Assembly: GCA_963575745.1 (NCBI GenBank)
Contig: CAUYUJ010020154.1
Span: 27,501-52,439 of the forward strand
Direction of reading: 5' to 3'
DNA from: Prorocentrum cordatum
Taxonomy: Eukaryota > Sar > Dinophyceae > Prorocentrales > Prorocentraceae
DNA: 24,939 nucleotides
The notes under the pieces are model-generated. The model did no database searches. It was not told where the DNA came from and was given only the letters and a program-made list of their open reading frames with translations. Shown here piece by piece: positions 15,213-24,939 of this stretch. The number at the start of each line of letters is the position of its first letter. Position 1 is the first letter of the stretch. The position numbers and the translations under genes are program-made.

Positions 15213-18200
15213 GGGGGGGGCACTCCCGCAGGGCGTACTTCATCAAAGAACTGGGACTCCATGTGTGCTGCAAGTGTGTTGCGCGTCGTGTACTGTGTAT
15301 ATGCATGCACTCCGATGCGAATGATGCGCTTCCAGGCGGGTAGGCTGCGTCGTATGAGGTCCTCCCACGGTTGTAGGTCCTCCTTGGGCGGGGGTAAATC
15401 CTGACATTGTCTAGTGGCAAGGCGCAACCACTCAAGATCCTGCAACCATTGTCCAAGGGTCGTGCGACGTCGTTTTGTGTCGGTGGCGGCTGCATGCCAC
15501 TCAGCTGCCACAACCGAAAAGGCCAGCAGGGGCCCTGTATGAAACAGTGAACCCAATAGCCGGAGTCGTGCAGCACGTAATAGGATAGCAGGGGCCGGCC
15601 TGCGTAACCTAGCAAGCACCAGAGCGTCGGACACCTGAGACGCGTCCTCGCAATACCGAACACGGGCAGCTGCGCGATATACCTTCATAGTCTCACCGTG
15701 GGCCAGCTTAGCTTCGGCGTCTGACAGTACGGGCCACGCGCCAGCGTTGTATAGTCGCCCGGACAGAACTAGACTGTCTGCGAGCACGAGCCTATGGGCG
15801 AGGTCTAGTTCGTCCGTTGCAAAAACGCGGCGTCGAAGTACCTGTAGTGACGAGACAGTGGTAGCCGCACGGTAGCGAATCTCGGGCGCCATAACAGTGC
15901 CTGCATCGAAAACGGAACCCAGATGCACATAGTTATGTACGATCGGCGCACGAAGCGGTCCAAGTACGTCCGATACGCCACAAATGTGTCCATCATGCTC
16001 GTGCCATGCCGCATGCCGCGCACGCTTGGTACCGTGTCCACGCCACATAATGAGTGCTGCAGTTTTGGAGGGTCCGAGGTTCAAAATGTGTCCACACCGT
16101 GCAAACGCGTCTGAGACAATGACCAGGCAACTGGACAGGGCCCCGTAAATCTGGTCAGCGGGCGTGATGAGGATCACGGCGCCGTCGTCTGCATATGAGA
16201 TATCGACCAAAGGGAGCTCTGCGGGGGGCCTGTCATCGGGGTCCTCGGCGTTGAGTGCTGCGAGGGATCTCTGGGTGGCCATCGGGAGCATGTAGGGATA
16301 ACCAGCGGTCAGAAGCTTTTCACGCACCTCCTGCATACACTCAGCCATCTGTATCTCGAAGAGCACATCAGCGAGAGGTTGGCCGGGGAAGAAGGAGCGT
16401 TGAGGGAGCGAAACCTGTCCTGATCCTTCACACACGAACCAGGGTGCCTGATAGCACTGCTCGACCTGGGCGACGGTGTGAGGGTCGACGTCGGATCGGG
16501 TGAGAGCCGCAGCTCTCTGTCGGAGTCGGTCGGTTAGTTGCTGCATGGCGGAGGGCGGTAAGCCTGCTGCACGAACAATGGCGGCAACCGATATGTCGTC
16601 GAGGTCGGAATCGCGATGGGCACGCACCACGAGCTCACGAATGGCCCTGTAGAAGGCCTGTACGACGTCCAGAAAGAGAGCACCAAATGTTTGCCGTCTG
16701 ATCTTGGCCAGTGACTGTGCAACTCGCAACACCAAAGACGCATGCGTGGTCCCTCGGCCTGGCAACCCACCGAACTGTGTTTCCCCCGCCTCAGAGGCCA
16801 AAAATGGTAGTAGTCGGGACCGAAGGCATCTGCGAGACGCCTTGCCGAGTTGTGACGAGACCAAAATGGACCTGGAACTGGAGCACTTCGTCGGGTCGGC
16901 TTGCCCAGACTTGATAAGGTCCCGATAAAATCCACCTTTCCATTGAATCGGCTCTACCAGTGTAAGGGCAAACTTGAGCTGTAGAGGGTAGTAGTATTCG
17001 GCGATCAATGTCGGGTGGGCCTTCAAGAGGCCGCCTGCAATGCCATCGCATCCTGGGGCAGACCGTCGCGCCTGTCGGCACGAGAACTGGAACTCGGCGA
17101 GGGTGGGTATAGCTGACAAGCTGACGGGCTCGGCAGACATGCGCGCATATGGGGTACGCCCAAAGTGTCCTGCGAACGTAGGCACGTCTGTAACGGGCAA
17201 CGTAGCTGCGTGCTCGAGTCCTGCGAAGTGCTGCTGCCAACGCTGTGCAACCTGTCGTTCCGAGTCGATCGATTGACCTGCAAGATCCTGTAAAGCAGGA
17301 AGGACTCGCTCGAATCGACGTCTCTTAGACCCTGCACCGATCCGACGCAGCGCGGCATATGCCTCGGCAAACTGACGTCGGTCCCAAGCTGTACGCACCC
17401 CTTTGGCGATGTTGGCACAGTGCCAAGCCGAGTCAAGTCCCGTGGATGTCTGTATGACGTACGCGGCCCCCCGAAGAAAGACCAGATCGAGTGCCCAAAA
17501 AACTCCGGACCACGCCAGGTAGAACCGCAAAATCATATCCAGGTCATACCGTAGGTCCCTGGGGGCCTCAGCCAGCTCGTGCAACGTGGGAAGACGCCCA
17601 ACGTAGCGCAAACCGACGACATGGTCGGTCGTAAACGGGGGTAGGCTGATTTTCCCGCTGGGCGACTGTAGTGGGACCATGAAAGCCTTCGTCGCATCCA
17701 GCACGCTGTCAGTCGCCTGCGCAATCCTACGGCAGCACTGTAGTAGAGGTAGGTGGGAGGGCCCGTCGCGATATGAGAACCTCCTGCAGTGTATCCTGTG
17801 ACAGAACCATTCTCCCGCAGAGGCCCCGTCCGAGGCCCAGGCCACAAAGGCAGTAGCAAGCAGCAGTCGCGACAAACTGGACCTTAGGTATCGTAGTGCA
17901 CGACGGCCATGCATGCGCTGATCCATGAGGTCCAGAGAGCCCTGGGAGAGCCAGCTATGTTGCGGCGTGCGGCCGGACAATGACGCTTTAGGCGGGAAGG
18001 CTAACTCAGCCGCCGCAAGCAAGGCCGCATTCAAATGTGCTGCATGGTCGTCCGGGTGCATGGAGAAGGGGGGCTGGGGTACCATCTGTAGGGCCTGTGC
18101 AAAGGCCTGCTGACAGTCAGGGTCGTCATACTTAGATATGTCGCGTCGAGACCGTGGCCATAGCAAGGCCGGTTCGTACCGATCGGCATGGCATATACGC

Positions 18201-18763
18201 ATGTAAGCTGTGACCACGAAGTGATCGTCCCGACGTAGTGAGAGATCGAGATCGACATCGACACCCTGATGCACCACGCTGTTGATCTGTCCGATGGGGG
18301 TGGTAATGTAGTCGATGCGACGTCTAGGTGCTTGACCCTGGGCCCCAGGCGGTAACCATGTGCCGTGTACCCCAGAGTACGACGGCAAAAACGTAGATAC
18401 TGCACACTGCTCGGTATCCCGAAGAAACTTATTGAAGCACATTCCATTGAAGTTTTCAACCTCGGGCGCCACATCACCCACTGAGTCTGACACTTGTGAG
18501 CCCACCGTGGCATTCGCATCAAGCAGGCAGTACAACGGCGCTGGCTGAGCCCGAGCAGAGAGAACTGACGCAACCTGATCCCACCATCCTCGAATCTCGT
18601 CTGGTGGCCGACGGGAGTGAGGGGCATGTCCAACCAACACGTCAATGCAGAGACCAGGAGCACGAATGGCGACTAGCAGATGGCGTGACGAGAAACTAAG
18701 CACACGTACGTGACGGCGCGCCAAAGTGTGTCTACCATCATACTCATGCTGCATGTTAACCCA
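15197..18763 (-). pseudogene. ORF2, second segment: endonuclease C-terminal half and reverse transcriptase
   Basis: Residues are counted from the Met at 18754. Endonuclease motifs: VGHAPHS (41-47), LLDANATVG (77-85), RRIDYI (145-150) and RRDDHFV (174-180), the usual H/D-x-N/R-x-D-Y/D-H series of APE-type nucleases. The reverse transcriptase is about 550-960: GCDGI, then SRSILVSSQLGK, QFGGLPGRGTTHASL, FLDVVQAF (motif A aspartate, 694-701), FFPGQPLAD (motif B), ISYADDGAVIL (motif C, codons 16184-16195), NLGPSKTAAL (motif D) and HNYVHLGS (motif E). All three catalytic Asp are present. It is linked to the first segment in frame through the TAG at 18764, and to the third by the shift at 15213-15220. 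It nicks target DNA and copies element RNA in target-primed reverse transcription. Confidence 0.9.
15213..15220 (-). other. C8 homopolymer frameshift site in ORF2
   Basis: Eight G on the plus strand (C8 on the minus strand). With seven C, the RT frame (ending FDEVRPAGVPP) would flow directly into RVYTDERGCII and the zinc fingers. With eight, it hits TGA after PGIHR at 15197. This is a single-base gain, a +1 shift event, or a homopolymer sequencing error. Confidence 0.85.
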
Positions 18764-18766
18764 CTA
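18764..18766 (-). other. In-frame TAG interrupting ORF2
   Basis: The codons on both sides stay in one frame: GKFGVA, TAG, WVNMQHEYDG. The stop falls within the endonuclease domain, between the ETR and HAP motifs. A single C-to-T change of CAG would produce it. The split leaves RNase H and half a nuclease on one product and RT on the other. Confidence 0.9.
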
Positions 18767-20104
18767 GGCCACTCCAAACTTCCCTCGATCCCCGGCAGCG
18801 GCAGTGATGACGGCATAATCCCCTGCTGGTGTCCAACCATTCCTGCATAGCCGTGTCTCAAGAGTGCCGACAAGATGCAACTGGCGAGACGAGAACTGAT
18901 GTGCAAGAGCGAGCATTCTGCCAGGCATGTTGAGGCCGGCCGCGTCTTGGTTGCGGCACCTGATCCTGCTGTCGCCTTTTCCCTTTGCTGCCTTCCTGCG
19001 GGGCCGTAACGTAAGCACATTAGCCACGGCGAATCGTACCTGAGGCAGGGACAGCACGCCTGAGGGACGGGAATCACGAGGCACACTCGTGTCATTCGGG
19101 CTGCGACCAGCAGGCGGCGAGAAAGCAGTCTGAAGGTCCAGACGGGGAGGGGCGAGACGCGGCATTTCACATGCACCAACATTCGGGTATACCCCTGAGC
19201 CGACGTTGGCGCTGGCAGTAATCCATAACCAAGGTACATGGGCGGCGGCAGCAAGCAATACTGACCACGGTTGAAAGTCTGCATCTACAGTCGGCAATAG
19301 GCCCATAGAGGCAAGCCGTGCAATGGTATCTGCAAGCTCATTTAACGGGTGGGCGTTGTGTCCCAGGATGTGCTTCCAAGTGAGCGTCGTATACTGCCGT
19401 AGCAACTTCAAGGCACCGTCGAAAAGCCACGTAAAGTCCCCACATGACGCATACTGGGTCCCACCTGCCGCCGTCGACACCACAAGCTGGTTGTCTGTGT
19501 ACACCACAATGGGATACTGGCAAAATCTATCGTCGGCTTGCAATAACCATAGCACCAGCCACAGGCCTGCTTGAAACTCAGCGGCACCGGAGGGACTGGC
19601 AACGGAGTTGGATAGATCAGGATCAATCCCACACAGGTAACCTTCACAAACATACCGTCCCGAGGCAGCAACTGTAAATACACACCATGCCCAAGACGGT
19701 GGCCCTCCCAAGGATTGTTGGCGAGACCCTCCAGACCCATCGGTATGGATTTCGACCCAAGCTACCTGCTCATCCTCTGAGTGGGGGGAGGCTCCGTGGG
19801 TATCAAAAAACGAAATCGTACTACTGTGAAGGTATGGGTGAAAAAGACAGCGATCGGCCGTCTGGCACTGCCCGAGAAAGGCGGGGGAGAGAGAAGCACT
19901 AGATTGCCAAGGCTGACGTAGTTGCCTGACAAGCTCACTGCAGTCGGGAATCGGGCAGCGGGGCTGCCCAGGCTCGGACTCCATCCGAGCGTGGGGACGA
20001 GGCGACGCGGCTGGCCGTTGGCCAGCAGCGGGCAGGCTGTGAGATGATGGCAGCACTGGCGGCTCAGGCATCTCACTCCCCGAAGCCTGCCCGTCATGTC
20101 GCAT
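18767..20104 (-). pseudogene. ORF2, first segment: RNase H domain and endonuclease N-terminal half
   Basis: The start is ATG at 20102-20104 (a GTG one codon upstream is in frame but less likely). After a ~110-residue Ser/Pro-rich lead comes RNase H (about 19304-19759): VEIHTDGSGG (first Asp), SGAAEFQAGLWLVL (Glu), IVVYTDNQLVV (Asp) and LGHNAHPLNELADTIA (His and last Asp). The full DEDD set is present. Then comes the endonuclease start (18767-19042): VRFAVANVLTLRP (Asn motif) and LVGTLETRL (catalytic Glu). RNase H removes RNA from the RNA-DNA hybrid. In the LINE clades I know, an RNase H domain, where present, sits after RT; here it precedes the endonuclease. Confidence 0.9.
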
Positions 20105-20106
20105 CA
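20102..20106 (-). promoter_or_regulatory. TGATG stop-start overlap between ORF1 and ORF2
   Basis: The ORF1 stop TGA (20104-20106) shares its A with the ORF2 ATG (20102-20104). Such overlaps couple translation by termination-reinitiation in some LINEs (known for SART1-type elements, with a UAAUG signal). Here the overlap offers a direct way to make ORF2 at reduced level from a bicistronic RNA. Confidence 0.8.
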
Positions 20107-21854
20107 CCCCAGCTCCGACAGGTCCGATGAATCTGATCCCTTGGCCCCGCCAGCACGCGTGTGCCGTGGGCTGTGGCTGCGACTGTGACGCTGGCGACGT
20201 TCTGCGGCGGCGGCGGCATCAGGAGCTCCAGCTTCGTGGGCGAGCTCGGCACGACCTGCTGGAGCTGGAGGGATCGCACCTCGTCCACGATGGCTCTCGA
20301 CGCCCTCTTGCCTCGCGATGGCCTCGCGAAGCCCCTGTTGACCAGTCGGTCGGCGTGCACGCTCGGCATCACGACGGGCCCTCCGCGCCTCGGCGTCAAG
20401 AGTCTTCTTCGCATCCACCTTCTTCCATCCTTCTTCTTCTTCGTCGGCATCAGCTGCATCTGTCGCCGCCTCCACGACCTCTGCCCCGCGTGCCCTCGGG
20501 CGCACGCCTGCGGCCTGGCGCCCGCGCTGCGCGGGATGCATCCCGTCGGCGGCGGCGGCTGGCGGGCCCTGCCCAGGGCCAGCGGCGGCGGCTGCACCCG
20601 AGGGGGCGGCTGCGGTGGCCGCCGCAGGGGCGGCAGCAGGGGCTGCTGCAGGTGCCGCGGGCGGCGGCGCCGCCGTAGGCGCAGCCGCAGGCGCTGCAGG
20701 CTCTCCAGCGGGTGCCGCATCAGGCCCAAGGCGCTGCGGTGGCCCAGCGAACGGGCGAACCTCTGGAGTGGCCGCAGGCGATGTCGCAGTGCCCTGGGCC
20801 CGCATCGCCGCCAACTCCGTCTGGACCGTCGCTAGCAAGCCCGTGAGCCCCACGAGCGCCTGTCCCAGCTCCAGCTGCCCAGCCTGCAGCGCCGCGAGCG
20901 CGGCGATCGGCGGGGCCGTGTCGGGCGGGGTGCCTGGCATCGCTGGCGGTGTGCTAGGCACCCCGCCCATGGGTACGTCTCCGTCGGCTGCCTCTTGAGC
21001 AGCGGCAGGAGGCGGGCGCATGGCCTCCAGCTGTTCCAGCAGCGTCCTGGCCCTCTCCACGGCGGCCGACCTCTGCTGGACCTTGGCGTCCGCGTCCTCC
21101 AAGGCGGCACGAGCTGCGGCGGCGGCGTCCTGAGCTTTCTCCAGCTTCTGCTGCGCTCTCTGGACATATGACCGTTGCTTGTCACATCTCACGCCAGAGG
21201 GCCGAGCGATAATGATCATACAGAGCTGCACGGCATACTCCTCTTCCTGAGGGCGCATCTGCTCGGCCGACATGCCTAAGTCCTTCGCAGCCTGGAGGCG
21301 TTTGCCTGTGGCGGCGGCCATCTGGCGCAGCGAGCGGCGGTGAGCCCCCAGCTCACGCTCCTCACTCGGCGGCTCGACCCAGGCGGGGTGAGCCTTGGCG
21401 GCCTCTGGCAGCGCGGGCAAAATGCCCAATGCCGGGCTGCGCAGCTCGTCGTCGCCGCCGTCCGAGGGGTGGCCGCCCTCGTTGGCCTCGCCGTCGTCGT
21501 CCTCGTCCTGCGCAAAGCGCACACGGGAGGCCGACCTGGTCTGGCTGGATCGCCTGCGTCGGCGCGAGCCAGAGGCGCGGCGGTGGGCTGGCTGCGTCGA
21601 TCGCCGGCCTCGCTGCCGCGGTCCGCCGCGCCGTGCTGCGGCCCGCAGGCTGGCAAGGGCATGCACGCGCGGCAGAGCAGGTCCGACGGGCCATTGAGGC
21701 CTCCGCAGGTCGGGCACCACCATCCTGGCGGCGGCGGCGGCACAGCCCATGGTGGGGTGGTGCCGCTCTGCCCGCTGTGGCCGCTGCCCTTGCCACCGCC
21801 CTTGCGGCCCTGGCCGCTGCCCTTGCCGCCATAGCCTCCAGCACGGCCAGACAT
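20104..21854 (-). pseudogene. LINE ORF1, RanBP2-type zinc finger and coiled-coil protein, frameshifted
   Basis: The start is chosen at 21852-21854 (MSGRAGGYGGKGSGQ), because a Gly/Lys-rich lead and then WWCPTCGGLNGPSDLLCRAC follow at once. That is an exact W-x-C-x2-C-x3-N-x6-C-x2-C RanBP2 finger (21663-21722), a fold that binds single-stranded RNA or protein. The frame then shifts once, between about 21570 and 21690, and continues as SRVRFAQDEDDDGEANEGG, a coiled coil (KRLQAAKD to RTLLEQLEAM, about 21030-21330), a short helix (LGQALVGLTGLLATVQTELA), a long Ala/Pro-rich segment (20570-20740) and a basic/Ser tail. About 583 codons. ORF1 proteins coat LINE RNA. I see no CCHC knuckles, which many LINE ORF1s use instead. 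Homologous to the relic at 12600-12830. Confidence 0.75.
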
Positions 21855-22180
21855 GATCCCGCTGCTGTGGTGCGCGCGCAGCCTCGCCGCTGCGGCGGCG
21901 ACTCGCAGCAGGGTGCGCGACTGCGTGCGCCGCTCGCGAGCGCGCCTGTGCCAGGCGGGCTCGCGCAGGCGCAGCCGGCGCCGCGCCCTGCGCACTGCGG
22001 GCGCCCGCGCCGTCGTGCGCCCGCCCACGCTGGGGGCGGCGCACGCCACAGCACAGCAGCACGGCCGGCCCGCACGCCACCAGCGAGGGCGGCGCGGGCG
22101 AGCGCGTATGGCCGCCGAGTCCCGCGAGGCTTCGCAGGTATCCTGGATACCTGCACCCAAAAGCCTCGGGCCGGGACGGC
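21855..22180 (-). promoter_or_regulatory. GC-rich region upstream of ORF1, likely LINE 5' leader
   Basis: Very GC-rich, with long Arg/Ala frames on both strands from composition. It lies between the chosen ORF1 start and the next repeat. LINE 5' regions often hold an internal promoter, but I can point to no specific motif. The exact 5' end is unknown. Confidence 0.4.
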
Positions 22181-22230
22181 AGCTAGAGAAGGGGGAGGGG
22201 GGGGGGAGGGGAGCAAACCCCAGGGGTGAA

Positions 22231-22405
22231 GGGGCCCTGGGACACACAAATAAATACACACAAATAAAAAGGCTCCCCATACGTTCCCGTATTTTCTGGG
22301 TGTTTGTCTTCCCCCCCACTTCCCATATTATCCCCTATTTTCTGTGGAATCGCCGATTCAATGTGTGTCTGTGCGTTTCTTTCCTTCTTTCCCTCCTGAA
22401 GGGGG
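22231..22405. mobile_element. MITE-like family 'A', copy A4
   Basis: ggggccctgggacacacaaa, taaatacacacaaat, gtttgtcttcccccccactt, cccatattatcccctatttt, gattcaatgtgtgtctgtgc and ccctcctgaaggggg follow the order of A1-A3. It closely resembles A1 (gacacacaaataaatacac in both), although about 19 kb away. Confidence 0.75.
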
Positions 22406-22495
22406 ACGGGGCGGACGGGGAAGGAGGGACGGCTTGGTTCAATATGCCTGGACGGCGTGCCCCAACGCTGAAGGAAGGAAGGGGGGGGGAGGGGC

Positions 22496-22572
22496 GTTGT
22501 CTGGGTCGCGGCTCTTGTAGACCTTCTTGATCTGCGAAGGCTTGATCTTGCCGAGGCCGCCTGTCCCCGACC
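22496..22572 (-). CDS. Possible short coding exon, unrecognised (partial)
   Basis: The minus strand reads SGTGGLGKIKPSQIKKVYKS then RDPDN, a balanced Lys/Ile/Val composition unlike the low-complexity frames around it. Upstream the frame continues only a short way through a GC-rich stretch. Downstream is a C9 run. No initiating Met is visible in this frame, so if real it is an internal exon or a relic. I do not recognise the family, and chance is not excluded. Confidence 0.25.
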
Positions 22573-22781
22573 GGCGGCAGGCTTGCCCCTCCCTGCTCCA
22601 CGCCCTCCCGGTAGGGACCAGCGCCTCGACAGGCGCGCTGCCCTGACCACCCTGAGGAGCATCTGCCTCTCTGGCTGCATGCTCGCCAGCAGCGGATTAT
22701 CCCACCCACCCTCCTCCACTACTACGTCCTACGACCCACTGCCTACAACCCTCCAACTACAAACTACAACCTACGGTTACG
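22573..22781. other. Spacer before the trinucleotide tract
   Basis: GC-rich at first, turning into CTA-like sequence (ctacgtcctacgacccactg) from about 22720. No supported gene. An Arg/Gly-rich minus-strand frame from about 22719 could be coding but shows no motif. Confidence 0.4.
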
Positions 22782-22848
22782 ACGACTACTACGATTACTC
22801 CTACAACTACTACGACTACTACTACTACTACTACTACTACTACTGCTG

Positions 22849-22911
<63 letters not shown>

Positions 22912-22919
22912 TGACTACG

Positions 22920-22972
<53 letters not shown>

Positions 22973-22980
22973 GAATACTA

Positions 22981-23025
<45 letters not shown>

Positions 23026-23086
23026 TACTATACTACTACTACTACTACTACTACTACTAACTTAACTACTACTACTACTCCTCCTC

Positions 23087-23119
<33 letters not shown>

Positions 23120-23130
23120 ACTACTACTAT

Positions 23131-23219
<89 letters not shown>

Positions 23220-23256
23220 GACTACTACGACTACGAACGACTACGACTACTACTAT

Positions 23257-23343
<87 letters not shown>

Positions 23344-23346
23344 GAC

Positions 23347-23394
<48 letters not shown>

Positions 23395-23436
23395 CTCTAC
23401 TACTACTACTACTACTGCTACTACTACTACTACTAT

Positions 23437-23513
<77 letters not shown>

Positions 23514-23547
23514 GTACTACTACTACTAACTACTGCTGACTACTACG

Positions 23548-23593
<46 letters not shown>

Positions 23594-23715
23594 TTACTAC
23601 TACTACTACTACTACCACTACTACGACCACTACGACCACTACGACTACTACGACTACTACGACTACTACGACTACTACGACTACGACGACTACGACGACG
23701 ACGACGACTACTACT
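22782..23715. repeat. (CTA)n trinucleotide tract, ~0.9 kb
   Basis: Nearly uninterrupted CTA/TAC/ACT repeats with scattered ACG, GCT, CTC and AAC variants, ending in a (CTACGA)/(GAC)-rich zone (23620-23715). Poly-Tyr, poly-Leu and poly-Val frames across it are products of the repeat. Confidence 0.97.
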
Positions 23716-23724
23716 AATACTAAT

Positions 23725-23778
23725 AGTCATCAGCAGCAGCAGCAGCATCGTTATCATCATCATCATCATCATCAGCAG

Positions 23779-23849
<71 letters not shown>

Positions 23850-23859
23850 CCATCATCAG

Positions 23860-23921
<62 letters not shown>

Positions 23922-23957
23922 GCATCGTCGTCGTCATCATCAGCAGCATCAGCATAG

Positions 23958-24012
<55 letters not shown>

Positions 24013-24320
24013 GATCATCATCACCATCAGCGTAGTCATCATCATCATCATCAGCAGCAGCAACATCATCAGCAGCAGCATCATCAGCATGCTGATCATG
24101 CTCATCGTCATCAGCAGCATCCTCATCACACTCGTCCTCATCCTCATCCCCATCCTCATCATCATCATCATAACGATCATCATCATCAGCATAATCAGCA
24201 TCGTCATCAGCATAATCAGCATCGCCATCAGAATAAAATATCAACAGCATCATCATCATCGTCGTCAGCATCATCAGCATCATCAACAGCAGCATTAACA
24301 GAATCATCAACAAAAACAGC
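23725..24320. repeat. (CAT)n trinucleotide tract with CAG variants
   Basis: CAT repeats with CAG, CGT, CAC and CCT interruptions, purest at 23780-23920 and 23958-24010 and more mixed to the right. It takes over from the CTA tract within a few tens of bases through CAGCAGCAG. The minus strand reads poly-Asp or poly-Met depending on frame. Confidence 0.95.
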
Positions 24321-24530
24321 GTCATGAGCATCAGCCATCCCTCCTCGAACTGTGCGGCGCGTGCTCGCAATTATCTCTCCCTGTCAACCGCCGCATGCTG
24401 TTTTATCCTCGACCTCCTCCTCCCAATCCTCATCAGCTTTCTCTATCGCCTCCTCCCGTCTCCAGGTATGCCTTCTCATCATCTTCGTCCTCCAGTCTCC
24501 TGTCTGTCCTCCGCAAGCTCCTCCTCTTTC
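24321..24530. other. Non-repetitive island between trinucleotide tracts
   Basis: About 200 bp, C/T-rich (tcgacctcctcctcccaatc and similar). No clear gene or inverted repeat. Confidence 0.4.
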
Positions 24531-24880
24531 TCATCACCACCATCATCATCAGCAGCAGCATCATCATCAACATCAGCATCACCATCATCAGCATCAGCAT
24601 CAGCAACAGCATTAGCATCAGCACCAACATCATCAGCATCACCAGCATCACCATATTCAGCGGCATCATCAGCATCCGCAAAATCACCATCAGCATGACC
24701 GTCAACATAATCAGCATCATCTGCATTGTCAGCATCATCATCCGCATCAGCATTAGCGTCATCATCAGCATCAGCGTCATCAACATCATCAGCAGCAGCA
24801 TCATCAGTATCAGCAGCGTCAGCATCTTCACCTTCATCTGTATGCTTCTGCGCTTGCTTGTGTGTCTGCCCATCATCACC
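24531..24880. repeat. Degenerate CAT/CAG trinucleotide repeat
   Basis: Words catcag, catcat, cagcatcac and aacatcag in register across about 350 bp. One minus-strand frame stays open (24479-24928) and reads Asp/Ala-rich, with a less repetitive stretch near the window edge (ADDAGDDGQTHKQAQKHTDE). It could be the acidic part of a host protein running past the window, but the repeat alone explains the open frame. Confidence 0.75.
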
Positions 24881-24939
24881 AGCGTCATCAGCATGTTCAG
24901 CATCCTCCCGCTCCACTCCATGCTCCACCGCCTCCTCCT

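Larger units (their letters stand above)
13222..21854 (-). mobile_element. Near full-length non-LTR retrotransposon (LINE), two ORFs
   Basis: Read on the minus strand: ORF1 (zinc finger and coiled coil), a TGATG overlap, then ORF2 with RNase H, APE-type endonuclease, reverse transcriptase, zinc fingers and a methyltransferase-like domain. No long terminal repeats, integrase or protease are visible, and the APE endonuclease marks target-primed retrotransposition. The lesions are few: one frameshift in ORF1, and one TAG and one +1 shift in ORF2. The 5' end may extend to about 22180 and the 3' end to about 13110. I could not identify target-site duplications. An older relic of the same family lies directly downstream (12600-13100). 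Confidence 0.85.

Noticed and set aside
21362-22319. Long Arg/Ala frames upstream of and overlapping ORF1
   Set aside because: High GC makes stops rare in all frames; only the portion with the zinc finger and the portion with the coiled coil have support.
22583-23065. Tyr-rich frame of 160 codons, and the Val-rich frame opposite
   Set aside because: Direct product of the CTA tract.
23530-24370. Poly-Asp and poly-Met frames over 200 codons
   Set aside because: Direct product of the CAT tract; no start context or non-repetitive domain.

Overview
The window looks like intergenic, repeat-dominated nuclear DNA from a dinoflagellate. The reasons are indirect. There is a very large LINE whose domain set (long RT polyprotein, C-terminal C2H2/C2HC fingers, a PPC-methyltransferase-like domain) resembles dinoflagellate retroelement proteins. 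There is an orphan EF-hand exon, there are kilobase-scale trinucleotide tracts, and many small foldback elements are packed together. A 100-base run of N marks an assembly gap, so this is a eukaryotic scaffold. I found no intact host gene, tRNA, rRNA or CRISPR array, and no spliced-leader sequence by eye.

Layout. 1-2339: microsatellites and a degenerate ~71-bp satellite, ending in a (GTA)n tract that runs into the gap (2340-2439). 2440-4221: a cluster of foldback/MITE-like elements, one nested inside another. 4222-8421: a 4.2-kb composite element. It has ~65-bp terminal inverted repeats (each with an internal 6-bp hairpin) and imperfect 8-bp flanking duplications, and it carries two head-to-tail units, each made of a CAGCCT-type hexamer array followed by a 73-bp tandem array. 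8422-10480: more small foldback elements; two of them (193 and 163 bp) share the composite's terminal repeats and also have 8-bp duplications. 10481-12600: mostly unassigned, with one EF-hand exon on the minus strand. 12600-13100: scrambled, diverged fragments of the LINE that lies just beyond.

13222-21854 (minus strand): the LINE. ORF1 (about 583 codons, one frameshift) starts with a glycine-rich segment and a RanBP2-type zinc finger, then a coiled coil and an Ala/Pro-rich tail. Its stop overlaps the ORF2 start as TGATG, which suggests coupled translation. ORF2 would be about 2,293 codons if not for one in-frame TAG and one extra base in a C8 run. Its order is RNase H, APE endonuclease, reverse transcriptase with YADD, C2H2/C2HC fingers, then a cytosine-C5-methyltransferase-like domain. 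RNase H ahead of the endonuclease and a methyltransferase-like domain at the end are both unusual. All catalytic residues I can place are present, so the copy seems young despite its lesions.

21855-24939: a GC-rich LINE leader, another copy of the commonest MITE-like family, a possible short coding exon, then about 2 kb of CTA and CAT trinucleotide repeats to the end of the window.
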